Position numbers and translations under genes: made by a program | Notes under the pieces: model-generated | Seen by the model: only the letters and a program-made list of their open reading frames with translations | Databases searched by the model: none | What the model was told of the DNA's origin: nothing | In this document: positions 17,474 through 25,754 of the stretch, piece by piece | How positions within the stretch are numbered: the first letter of the stretch is position 1 | Layout of the letters: each line of letters opens with the position of its first letter | NCBI GenBank assembly: GCA_023408815.1 | Contig: JAEYJO010000013.1 | Coordinates: 1-64,000, forward strand | Length of the DNA: 64,000 nucleotides | Origin: Bacillota bacterium | GTDB taxonomy: Bacteria; Bacillota; Clostridia; Lachnospirales; Lachnospiraceae | Reading direction: 5' to 3'

Positions 17474-17617
17474 AATTCACCATCCTTACCTAACGATTTT
17501 ATACCCTTTATGATTTGCAAAAGGTATGTTTTTATACGTGTGGCTGCACAATACTATTTCTGTATAATATTTTTTTACCTGCACATACTAGATTTATCAA
17601 TATTAAGGAGAATACTT

Positions 17618-17770
17618 ATGGCAAAAGATTCACAACTTGACCCCAAGTCAATCCGTAAGAAAAAATCAAATGGCGGCCCTACCATAGCCGAGAGCGCATT
17701 AGACGGAGAAAGCCGAAATGCTAAGAAGCAATCCGGCAGCCGTAAAATTCCCGGCGACGACAAAAAATAA
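17618..17770 (+). CDS. Small charged hypothetical protein, 50 residues
   Basis: It is preceded by AAGGAG seven bases before the ATG. The sequence starts MAKDSQLDPKSIRKKKSNGG and ends with a Lys/Asp tail. It is hydrophilic, with no membrane helix or Cys motif, and probably largely disordered. A TATAAT lies at about 17560. It is followed 32 bases later by another small gene with its own ribosome site, suggesting a bicistronic unit of small soluble proteins. Function is unknown. Confidence 0.65.
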   Translation: MAKDSQLDPKSIRKKKSNGGPTIAESALDGESRNAKKQSGSRKIPGDDKK

Positions 17771-17802
17771 TTTATATATAAGAATATAAAGGAGCCAATT
17801 AT

Positions 17803-18042
17803 ATGAACCGCGATAAACTCATAGACCAGGTAAAAAATGAATACGCACGAATCGCTTCTTCTGAGTCAAGGCAGCATTTCTGTGAAACCACAACCGATAT
17901 AACTCCTGAGGCATATTACGAAAATCTGTTAAGTAAAGCCATCAGAGAAATCAACAACGGGACCTTTGATAATTTCAAATCCGGAGAGGAAGTAGTAACT
18001 GCCATTGCAAATGACAAATCCTGGCTTTCAGGCTGGAAGTAG
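17803..18042 (+). CDS. Small hypothetical protein, 79 residues
   Basis: AAGGAG is well placed before the ATG. The protein (MNRDKLIDQVKNEYARIASS...) looks helical and acidic, with one Cys and a Trp-rich C-terminus (SWLSGWK). No family is recognised. It is convergent with the ABC-2 permease gene, ten bases away, and shares an upstream unit with the 50-residue gene. Confidence 0.7.
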   Translation: MNRDKLIDQVKNEYARIASSESRQHFCETTTDITPEAYYENLLSKAIREINNGTFDNFKSGEEVVTAIANDKSWLSGWK

Positions 18043-18051
18043 TTCTTATTT

Positions 18052-19122
18052 TTATATACTTCTCTGCTTCTTTAAGAATGAAACATTCAACCGCATAAAA
18101 ATTGCTGAAAACCCTAATATAACAAGTAAATCAAACCATATGTCCTCGATACCTTTTCCGCGCAGCATAACCTCTCGAAGAGCATCAACCGAATAAGTAA
18201 GCGGCATAAATTTACCGAGAAGAGTCCAGCCGGGGGGCAAGCTGAATAATCCGCACAGGAAAATCTGAGGAATGATAATAACGGGTATGAACTGCATCAT
18301 CTGGAATTCACTGGATGCCAGGCCTGAAATGACCATACCGAGAGTCAATGCCATAACAGCAGTCAGGAGATTAATGAGCAGTACATACCAGATACTTCCG
18401 ATTACTGTTACATTCAATATATATACTACAAATACCGTCATAATTCCTGTCTGAATCAGCGCAAGAATGCTAAAGCCAAGCACATAGCCAATTACGATTT
18501 CTCCCCGCTTAATCGGCGTAGAAAGCATTTTTTCCAAAGTACCGCTGTTGCGTTCCCCGAGGAAGTTGATGCCGGCAAGCAGAAATACAAAGAAGAAAAT
18601 GATAATCCCAATCATCGCAGCACCAAAGTTATCGAAAAAGCTTATGTCCTCCGAGCCATAGACATAGGTCGTTCTATATTCGCTCTCCGCTATGCTTATC
18701 GGCAATTTTTCACGCTGGGTAAGGCTCAGCGCACTTTTTATGATTCCGGTAATCTGCTTTGCCACGGTGGTATCGGTCCCATCCAGATAAATATCTGCGT
18801 TTGCAAGGTCCTCCGACACACGGACTGCCGCTGTAATTTCCTCTGCTTCAACAGCATTTACAGCCTTTTCTATTGCAATATCCATATCTGCATCTGAAAA
18901 ATCTATGACTTCTACCGTTATATCCTCATTCTGCGTCAATTGCTCGATATAGTCCTCCGGTGCAGAAATTATCCCAATTTTGTAGGTAGTATCTTCACTG
19001 GTAAGGATAGAATGCACCAGAAAAAGCACAATAATCGGCGCGAATAAAATAAGTGCCATAGTCCTCTTATCGTGACGCAGCTGGTCCACGATACGAAAAG
19101 CGAGCGTATTGATTCTATTCAT
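18052..19122 (-). CDS. ABC-2 type transport permease
   Basis: This 356-residue permease has one N-terminal helix (MALILFAPIIVLFLVHSIL). An outside domain of about 120 residues follows, then five C-terminal helices with the ABC-2 patch GERNSGTLEKMLSTPIKR. This is the layout of DrrB/YhgE-like drug or polymer exporters. The ATG at 19122 has GGGAGG eight bases upstream and overlaps the end of the ATPase gene; the frame is open further to 19182 but that part lies inside the ATPase. It exports an unknown substrate with its ATPase partner. Confidence 0.9.
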   Translation of the reverse strand: MNRINTLAFRIVDQLRHDKRTMALILFAPIIVLFLVHSILTSEDTTYKIGIISAPEDYIEQLTQNEDITVEVIDFSDADMDIAIEKAVNAVEAEEITAAVRVSEDLANADIYLDGTDTTVAKQITGIIKSALSLTQREKLPISIAESEYRTTYVYGSEDISFFDNFGAAMIGIIIFFFVFLLAGINFLGERNSGTLEKMLSTPIKRGEIVIGYVLGFSILALIQTGIMTVFVVYILNVTVIGSIWYVLLINLLTAVMALTLGMVISGLASSEFQMMQFIPVIIIPQIFLCGLFSLPPGWTLLGKFMPLTYSVDALREVMLRGKGIEDIWFDLLVILGFSAIFMRLNVSFLKKQRSI

Positions 19123-19870
19123 TATTGTTTCCTCCCTTTCCATGCTCCGCTGCATTACTAAAATATATAAAAGCTTCCTCAAATGTGTCTGCGCCGGCAG
19201 TCTGCTGCAGCTCTGCCGCAGTACCCGTTGCTAAAATATGCCCATTTCGCATCATGGCAAGACCATGACACCGCTCTGCCTCATCCATAACATGGGTGGT
19301 AACGAGAATGGTAACCCCCTGCTTTGAAAGCTCGTACAGCTCGGACCATATGTCCTGCCTTAACAGCGGGTCAATCCCCACCGTAGGTTCGTCCAGAATA
19401 AGCACCTTAGGATTCGGCAGCATAGCGATGCTAAGAGAAAGTCTCTGCTTCATTCCGCCTGAATAATTACTGACTCTTTTTGTCAGGTCATCTGTTAAAT
19501 TGACTAAAGCCGCCACATGAGCAATTCGTTCTTTTAATTCATTACCTTTTAATCCATACAGACTACCGAAAAATTTGAGATTTTCATAGCCGTTAAGAGT
19601 AGGATAAAGCGCTGCTGCCTGTGCCATATACCCCATCTGTCCCATGACCTGTAACGAAGGCATTTGCTGATTCCTTATGAGAACTGTTCCGTTATCGGGC
19701 TTTAGTATCCCGGAAATAATTTTTACAAGCGTTGTCTTTCCGCATCCGGACGGTCCCAGCAGTCCATATATTCTTCCCTCAGGAACTTTTAATGATACAT
19801 CATATAATATCCGGTGTTTCCCATAACTTTTATTTATAGTTTCTGTCTGAATTCCATATACTTCTTGCAT
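19115..19870 (-). CDS. ABC transporter ATP-binding protein, drug-export type
   Basis: This 251-residue ATPase has Walker A GPSGCGKTT, signature YSGGMKQR, Walker B VLILDEPTVGIDP and switch VTTHVMDEAERC. The form resembles the DrrA/CcmA-type exporters. A GAGGAGG ribosome site precedes the ATG. It is the first gene of a two-gene exporter, and its stop overlaps the permease start by a few bases, so the subunits should be made in balance. Confidence 0.93.
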   Translation of the reverse strand: MQEVYGIQTETINKSYGKHRILYDVSLKVPEGRIYGLLGPSGCGKTTLVKIISGILKPDNGTVLIRNQQMPSLQVMGQMGYMAQAAALYPTLNGYENLKFFGSLYGLKGNELKERIAHVAALVNLTDDLTKRVSNYSGGMKQRLSLSIAMLPNPKVLILDEPTVGIDPLLRQDIWSELYELSKQGVTILVTTHVMDEAERCHGLAMMRNGHILATGTAAELQQTAGADTFEEAFIYFSNAAEHGKGGNNNE

Positions 19871-19963
19871 GATGCCCCTCCTCGTTATGTTTTATGTGCA
19901 CATGGACAACAAGCCCGCCCCATTTGTACATATAAACTATTTGTTCTTGTTTTCGACAATATG

Positions 19964-21190
19964 TCAGGATACCGGCTCTCCATAAAATTCTTCCCGCTCT
20001 TCTTCCGTCAGCCTGTCTGTATACCACGATGGTTGAATGTTATCCGCAGACCAGATCACATGGTTGGATACATACTGTACCCCTCCGTCCGGCAGCGGAC
20101 AAACTACTACCTCATGTGAAAACGCGCAAGATAATTTTTCCACCGGATACACGACATTAACAGTCAGCGTAAGAGTCCCATCCGCATTTTCCTCATATTG
20201 CACTACCTCAGGATATGGAATATTCGGACTATTTCCCCAGTCGTTAAATCCTCTTGTTCGATATTCATAGACCTTACTGTCCTCAAGATACGTCGTTTTG
20301 TTTCGCAAGGTATCACTGTCAATTTTAAAATAAGACATTACCACTTTTTCAAATTCATCCTGCGGAACATAGTATAATTCCCCTTCATAAGATACCTCGT
20401 AAGGCGTCGGCATCCGATATATTAACGGATATAAAATATGAAACATATCATAAAAATCCAATTCCCCGTAATCCTGTTCATTCCACTCCGTAATAAACAT
20501 ATTATTTGATCCATATCCGATTGGAAGCAGATATTGCCGGTTCAGCTCTCTGCACCTTTCATCCAGTTGATCTACCCGCAAAGCGGTATAACCGGAAGCT
20601 CCGTCATATCCTGACATATTATTTTTTTCGAAGAATAAATACCCTTCCTCCGAATAATTCCAATTCTCAGCACGATACTTCTCTTTCGAATTCATCTCGG
20701 GAACTTTGCCATTCCACGAAAGATAGCTCCGTGTTACCCAAATCGCTTCCTCCGATGTCCGAAAATCAAACCGGGTAAAGCCCCCGGCGGCCGCTACACA
20801 GATTATGGTAAGTTCCGCATCCACATTCTCTTCAACATCTCCGATAAATGCCTTTACTTTTTCAGAATTAACCATATTAACCTGATTTTCATCATCCACT
20901 GCCGTATATCCGGCATCTCCCAGACATTTTACAATCTTTTTCGCAGTATCCAACGTTCCAATCGTGCCGGCTTCTACTGCCTGTTCGTAAATTCCCCGGT
21001 AACACTCTGCTATTTCTTTTGACTCTGTATCAATGCCCTCATCCGTTCCCTGATTATCCTGTATCTCTTCACTTGTTTCGCCCTGCGGAATAGACCGAGA
21101 TACATTGCCGCATCCCACAGCTCCAAATATCAGCAAAGCAAGTCCCAGCAGCAATTCCTTATATTTGATTAAAGAATTTTTGGTATACAT
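19964..21190 (-). CDS. Lachnospiraceae-type lipoprotein (DUF6070-like)
   Basis: This 408-residue protein has a signal peptide and lipobox (LLLGLALLIFGAVGC, Cys at about residue 27), then an acidic linker rich in Glu, Gln and Thr. The rest is a globular domain rich in Tyr and Trp, with patches SGYTALRVDQLDERCRELNR, IPYPEV and EVVVCPLPDGG. I believe this corresponds to the DUF6070 lipoproteins, but this is from memory. Role unknown; it should be anchored on the outside of the membrane. It lies upstream of the ABC exporter in the same direction, with a gap of about 90 bases. Confidence 0.75.
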   Translation of the reverse strand: MYTKNSLIKYKELLLGLALLIFGAVGCGNVSRSIPQGETSEEIQDNQGTDEGIDTESKEIAECYRGIYEQAVEAGTIGTLDTAKKIVKCLGDAGYTAVDDENQVNMVNSEKVKAFIGDVEENVDAELTIICVAAAGGFTRFDFRTSEEAIWVTRSYLSWNGKVPEMNSKEKYRAENWNYSEEGYLFFEKNNMSGYDGASGYTALRVDQLDERCRELNRQYLLPIGYGSNNMFITEWNEQDYGELDFYDMFHILYPLIYRMPTPYEVSYEGELYYVPQDEFEKVVMSYFKIDSDTLRNKTTYLEDSKVYEYRTRGFNDWGNSPNIPYPEVVQYEENADGTLTLTVNVVYPVEKLSCAFSHEVVVCPLPDGGVQYVSNHVIWSADNIQPSWYTDRLTEEEREEFYGEPVS

Positions 21191-21232
21191 AGTCCTTTAT
21201 CCTTTCGATACCTTATTATCACATTTCCATGT

Positions 21233-21904
21233 TCACTTCTTAACAAGGTGTTCCGCATGGGTTCGTCTGACCAATTCTCCATGCTTCTGTATCTTGTAAC
21301 CATTTTTTCTTTTTTCTAATATATCGTCTTTACACAACTGGTCCAGCAACCGGAACAGATGGCGATAACTCATACCAATTGAACAGGACACATCTGTCAA
21401 TACATCGGAAAAATAATTGCGATGTGAATTTTTCAGAATATAGGAACAAAGTCTCTGTTCCCCGGAATGCAATGCTGAGGCAACATAATTTTCTTCGCTC
21501 TCTGACATTTTCCTTGCAAGGATAGCACCAATTTTGTTGGAAAAAACAAGATTCTTTTCCAGTTCTTCCATACATTTTTTATATTCTACCGTCACACATT
21601 CAAAATCGGAGATAGCGACAACAGTAGTTGTAGCAATACTCTGCCCTGTCAAAAGTTCGATCTCTCCAATTACACCTTCCGAAATATAGTAGCACAAAAT
21701 CAGACTTTTCCCGTTTAATGCAGTGCGACATATTTTAGCACGCCCTTTTGTTACAAGTGCCAGTCTGGAAATAGGAGAACCTTCTTCTGTAATTCTCTCT
21801 CCTGCTTCATACCTTACACATGTGCAATCATTCACAGAGATATCCTGCAAACCATACATCTGTAGTATGTCCCTATGTTCTTTCGTAAACGGAATCTTCT
21901 TCAT
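21233..21904 (-). CDS. Crp/Fnr-family transcriptional regulator
   Basis: This is a cyclic-nucleotide-type beta barrel (about residues 20-125, with AGERITEEGSPISRLALVTKGRAKI) followed by a long helix and a C-terminal helix-turn-helix (SCSIGMSYRHLFRLLDQL). The barrel lacks an obvious Arg/Glu cAMP pocket, and no Fnr-like Cys cluster is present, so the effector is unknown. The ATG at 21904 with AAGGGTG seven bases upstream is preferred over the TTG at 21910. It is divergent from the DMT transporter, which is its most likely target. Confidence 0.9.
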   Translation of the reverse strand: MKKIPFTKEHRDILQMYGLQDISVNDCTCVRYEAGERITEEGSPISRLALVTKGRAKICRTALNGKSLILCYYISEGVIGEIELLTGQSIATTTVVAISDFECVTVEYKKCMEELEKNLVFSNKIGAILARKMSESEENYVASALHSGEQRLCSYILKNSHRNYFSDVLTDVSCSIGMSYRHLFRLLDQLCKDDILEKRKNGYKIQKHGELVRRTHAEHLVKK

Positions 21905-21950
21905 ATACAATCACCCTTTTCTATTATATCAAACTATTGTTAAAATACCA

Positions 21951-21962
21951 TGACAAATGTCC
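21951..21962. promoter_or_regulatory. Palindrome TGACAAATGTCC, possible regulator site
   Basis: GACA-AA-TGTC symmetry lies in the divergent gap between the Crp-like gene and the DMT transporter gene. The closely related GGACAAATGTCC occurs upstream of the TetR gene at 35514. Either a Crp-like or a TetR-like protein could bind; this is inference. Confidence 0.4.
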
Positions 21963-22013
21963 TATACGTTATTTATACAAATGCTATATTCTTACACTAA
22001 GAGGTGTTTCACT

Positions 22014-23000
22014 ATGTATCAATTATTAGCTTTATTAACCGGTATCCTATTATCCATCATGATATCAGTAAATGGGAATCTGTCAGATCAATATGGTGCG
22101 ATTCTTGCCGCAGTCATTATTCATGTGGTCGGTTCCATATCTGCTTTCCTTCTTTGCCTGACACAAAAGGAAAAGAATCCGCTCCTTGGCCATCATCCAA
22201 AATGGATTTATCTCGGTGGTGCCATTGGTGTATGCACAACTGTATTTAATAATCTTGCCTACGGACATATCAGCGTGACAAGTATCGTGGCTTTGGGTTT
22301 ATTGGGGCAGACTGTCACTTCTCTTTTTATCGATACATACGGTCTGTTCGGGATGAAAAAGCAATCCTTTAACAAGAATTCTATTCTTGGATTTGCGGTC
22401 TCATTTCTCGGAATACTGTTAATGCTTGACCAAAGTGTTGCAGGGGCGACCATCGCTGTTTTCATTTCTTTTTGCGCCGGTATCTCCGTTGTACTATCCA
22501 GAAGTATGAATGCACGCCTGGCTGAGAAAACCGGTGCACTTCGTGGTTCGCTGATAAATCATCTGGTCGGCTTACCCATCACCATTATTGTTGCACTTTT
22601 TGCCAAGCAGTTTTCTTCCATTCCTTCCATTTCCGCCTTTCATCCATGGATCTACTTTGGCGGCATATTCGGTGTGGCAGTTATCTTTCTTTGCAATCTT
22701 ACCGTTCCAAGAATATCTGCATTTTACCTGACTCTGCTTACCTTTGTCGGTCAGGTATTTACAGGAATCCTGTTGGATCTTATATTTGGCGATCACTTCT
22801 CAAGAGCTTCTTTTGTCGGTGGAATTATAATTATCTTCGGAATTGCAATAAATTTTATTATAGAAAGAATTCATACATATAAGAATGAAAAAGAACGCGC
22901 TTACTGGTCTAAGATAAAGCGTGCAGAGGAAGAACATCGAAAAGTTCTTCTGAAAATATATGAGGAACAGCAATCGCATGATATTATCGCTAAAAATTAA
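22014..23000 (+). CDS. DMT-superfamily transporter, tandem YdcZ/DUF606-like
   Basis: This 328-residue membrane protein has about ten helices arranged as two similar halves. Each starts with a helix like LLALLTGILLSIMISVNGNL and contains Gly-rich helices (YLGGAIGVCTTVFNNLAYG, YFGGIFGVAVIFLCNL). This is the DUF606/EamA-like layout. The C-terminal tail is charged and cytoplasmic. The ATG at 22014 follows AGAGGTG seven bases upstream; the longer frame from 21957 adds a non-conserved stretch. Substrate is unknown, probably a small metabolite or drug. Confidence 0.87.
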   Translation: MYQLLALLTGILLSIMISVNGNLSDQYGAILAAVIIHVVGSISAFLLCLTQKEKNPLLGHHPKWIYLGGAIGVCTTVFNNLAYGHISVTSIVALGLLGQTVTSLFIDTYGLFGMKKQSFNKNSILGFAVSFLGILLMLDQSVAGATIAVFISFCAGISVVLSRSMNARLAEKTGALRGSLINHLVGLPITIIVALFAKQFSSIPSISAFHPWIYFGGIFGVAVIFLCNLTVPRISAFYLTLLTFVGQVFTGILLDLIFGDHFSRASFVGGIIIIFGIAINFIIERIHTYKNEKERAYWSKIKRAEEEHRKVLLKIYEEQQSHDIIAKN

Positions 23001-23038
23001 TAAGAATATAAGAACTTAATATTCCTTTCGTTCGCAAA

Positions 23039-23075
23039 ACCTCCGGCATTGTGCAATGACTGCCGGAGGTTTCCT
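23039..23075. terminator. Bidirectional terminator between convergent genes
   Basis: The perfect stem ACCTCCGGCA (23039-23048) / TGCCGGAGGT (23061-23070) is followed on the plus strand by TTCCTGTTTTT and on the minus strand by TTTTGCG. It separates the DMT transporter from the ABC half-transporter. Confidence 0.85.
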
Positions 23076-23123
23076 GTTTTTACAACCGCTGATTATTTTT
23101 CACCCATATATTTCTTCCCCATA

Positions 23124-24904
23124 CTAGACTGATACAAGCGGAGTATCCACCCTGAATTGCTCACTTACATATTTCGCATAAGTTTCGTGACTTCCAACGA
23201 GCTCATCATGGGTTCCGCTCCCTGTAATCATGCCTTTCTCAAGGAAATAAATCTTATCGCTGTCAACAATAGTGGCAAGTCTGTGGGCAATCACCAAAGC
23301 AGTACGCCCTTTCATCAGATTAGCTAACGCACTTTGCACCATCATTTCCGATTCACTGTCAAGACTGGCCGTCGCTTCATCCAGCATTAGAATTTTGGGA
23401 TTACGTAAGAATGCACGGGCAATGGCAATTCGCTGCCGCTGACCACCGGAAATCTTAACACCTCGTTCCCCCACTTCAGTCAACAACCCATCCGGCATTT
23501 CTTCGACAAACTTACGAGCGTAAGCAAGTTCTAAAACATTCCATAATTCATCATCACTAAATTCTTTATCTAATCCATAAGTAAGATTATCTCTGATCGT
23601 ACCCGCCATAATCGCACTATCTTGCGAAACAAAGCCTATTTGGCTGCGATAATCCGTCAAATTAATATCTTGGATATTTTTATCGCCGAATTCTATTACT
23701 CCGCGACCAGGATCATAGAATCTTTCAAGCAAACTGAATATTGTTGACTTTCCTCCGCCAGACGGGCCTGCAAAAGCAATAATCTGATTTGGTCTTGCCT
23801 CAAAAGATACACCGGTCAAAATCGGTTCATCATTTTCATACGCAAAATCAATATTAGTAACTTTAAGTTTTTTACCGGACAAATCGATAATCTCTCCGCC
23901 TTGCAGATCTTCAGGCTCTTCGTCCAGTAATTCTTGAACCCGCTTAGTCGAGCCGGCCGCTTTTGCCATCTCGGTAAATAGTGTCGCAATACTTGGCATT
24001 GCTCCGATCAGATTAAACAAGTACATCAGGAAACTCATCAATGTTCCGATCGCCATTGCTCCAATAGCAATCCGATGCATACCATAAGCTAATAAGCCAA
24101 AGATCATGCTCATCATCACCATCATCATAATTGGTTGCATCGTCGCATCGAAGACCGCCTCTTTTTTGCCGACTTTGAATAATTTATCCACTTCGTGATT
24201 AGCGCGCATTTGCGCCTGTTTTTCAGCATTAGAAGTTTTTACAAGACGAATCTCACTTAATGTTTCGCTGGCAATCCCATTAAATTCCGCAAGAGCATCC
24301 TGTCTCATATGTCCGACTTTTGTACCAAATCCAAAGATCGGCAGCATAATGATTAGTACAAGCGGAACAGTTACAAGCATTGCCAAACACATTTGCCAAT
24401 CCATTTTAAGCATCATATAGATAGAACCTAAAACCAGGATAATGCTGGATATGGTTTGTGGAAAAGTATTAGCAAGCAACTGCTTTACTTGTGATGTATC
24501 ATTTACTAAACGACTCGAAATCTCACCGGCTTTCATGGCATCAAAATAGTTTACCTTTAACGTTGTCAATTTAAACCAGAGATTCTTTCTCAGGTTTTGA
24601 ATGACATTTCCCCAAAAATCCCAAGAACCGTTCCGCCGATTGCCGAAATAATCGCAGAAGATACGAACAGTAAGACTACTTTTAACAGCAGCGGATAGTC
24701 GATTCCTTTCGAAAAGTTATTGACTAACGACGATGCTAATTGGGGCACATAAATTTGTACACTTGAGGATACTATTAAAAGCAGTATTCCTATTATCAAA
24801 AGAAAATACTTTGGTTCCGTTGTTGTAATCAGCCTGACAAATTGTCTAAATGAAAACTTGGTGCTATCTTTTCTGACTGTATCATCCGGTCTCCCGCCAC
24901 CCAT
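23124..24904 (-). pseudogene. ABC exporter half-transporter (permease-ATPase fusion), broken by one frameshift
   Basis: Two adjacent frames together make one LmrA/EfrB-like protein of about 590 residues. The first (24904-24590) has the N-terminal tail and first helices. It ends at TGA just after GIFGEM. The second starts in another frame and carries NLRKNLWFKL, VNYFDAMKAGEISSRLVNDT, the remaining helices, Walker A GPSGGGKST, signature ISGGQRQR and Walker B ILMLDEATASLD. Adding one G to the run at 24610-24613 restores GIFGGNVIQNLRKNLW, which reads naturally. So this is either a real single-base deletion or a homopolymer miscall. The ATG overlaps the MarR stop (TAATG), so the pair is coupled. 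Only one half-transporter is present. Confidence 0.9.
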
Positions 24905-25515
24905 TATCTATGCCCCCTTCCAAAGAATTTACCATCTCTGCCAAACCCTCCATGGAAATCCTCTCCAAATCCACCAAAACCGCCGAATCCATTACGCTCT
25001 AGCATTTGATCACGTGCACGTCCGAGGTGAGCTGACATTTGACCAAAATGTTGCCATCGCTTATCGTCACCGAAAATTTCGTTTAATTTTAATCGGAACT
25101 CATCGCTTGAAATGTTATCTGCAATACGTGATAAATATTCATATAACTTTTCCAGTTCTTCTTCAGCAAAACCTCTGAATAACTCATCTTTAAGACTTGA
25201 AGAAATCTCGCCGCGATCTTTTATACTTTCATAACCCTTCTCAGTCAGCTTGACAAACGTAACCCTGGCATCTTCTTCTGATTTCACACGTTCAGCCGTT
25301 CCTGCCATTTCAAGCTTTTTTATGATTTGAGTGACGCTTGATGGCTTGATATCTAAGAATTCAGAAATACGACCTGCCGTTACATCATCTTCTTTTGCCA
25401 ATAACCGCAAAGTTTCAAAAGCATTATCCGTCTTTTCTTCTACCTGATTGGCAAAAATCAAAAAAGGTTGATGCGTAATCTCCATTAACTTATTCAATAT
25501 ATTATTTCTATTCAT
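24904..25515 (-). CDS. MarR-family regulator with a Gly/Phe-rich C-terminal tail
   Basis: The first 140 or so residues are a standard MarR winged helix (VTAGRISEFLDIKPSSVTQIIKKLEMAGTAERVK, DARVTFVKLTEKG). The protein is 203 residues long, about 55 more than usual. The extra tail contains GFGGFGGFGEDFHGGFGRDG and further Gly, Phe, Arg and His, and is probably flexible. It precedes and is coupled to the ABC exporter gene. Its promoter is framed by a perfect inverted repeat, which suggests autoregulation and control of the exporter. The surrounding DNA is AT-rich, compatible with transfer. Confidence 0.88.
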   Translation of the reverse strand: MNRNNILNKLMEITHQPFLIFANQVEEKTDNAFETLRLLAKEDDVTAGRISEFLDIKPSSVTQIIKKLEMAGTAERVKSEEDARVTFVKLTEKGYESIKDRGEISSSLKDELFRGFAEEELEKLYEYLSRIADNISSDEFRLKLNEIFGDDKRWQHFGQMSAHLGRARDQMLERNGFGGFGGFGEDFHGGFGRDGKFFGRGHR

Positions 25516-25550
25516 TTCTCTTACCTCCGTTTTAATTTATTTAGTTTATG

Positions 25551-25562
25551 TGTTATATAACA
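25551..25562. promoter_or_regulatory. Perfect palindrome TGTTATATAACA in the marR leader
   Basis: A 12-base perfect palindrome lies about seven bases downstream of the -10. This is a second candidate MarR operator within the larger inverted repeat. Confidence 0.5.
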
Positions 25563-25568
25563 AAATAA

Positions 25569-25597
25569 ATTATAATTCCTTTTATTTTGTTTGTCAA
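25569..25597 (-). promoter_or_regulatory. Consensus sigma-A promoter of marR and the ABC exporter
   Basis: On the minus strand, TTGACA (25597-25592) and TATAAT (25574-25569) are 17 bases apart, a full consensus promoter. Such strength implies tight repression, which the surrounding palindromes could provide. Confidence 0.85.
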
Positions 25598-25754
25598 TAT
25601 GCAAACTAAATAAATTAAATTTCATTGCTTCTCACACACTTAAAGACGCAAAGAATCCGGGAACAAAGATCTGCAAATGACAAATCAAAATTCCCGGATA
25701 AAATTCTCAAATCGTTTCACCGCCTCTCATTCAATCGCGGTGACATCTTACTGT

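Larger units (their letters stand above)
25531..25619. repeat. Perfect 17-bp inverted repeat flanking the marR promoter
   Basis: TTTAATTTATTTAGTTT (25531-25547) and AAACTAAATAAATTAAA (25603-25619) are exact reverse complements, 55 bases apart. One arm lies in the leader and the other just upstream of the -35. This looks like a pair of operator sites that could be looped by the MarR protein. Confidence 0.7.
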
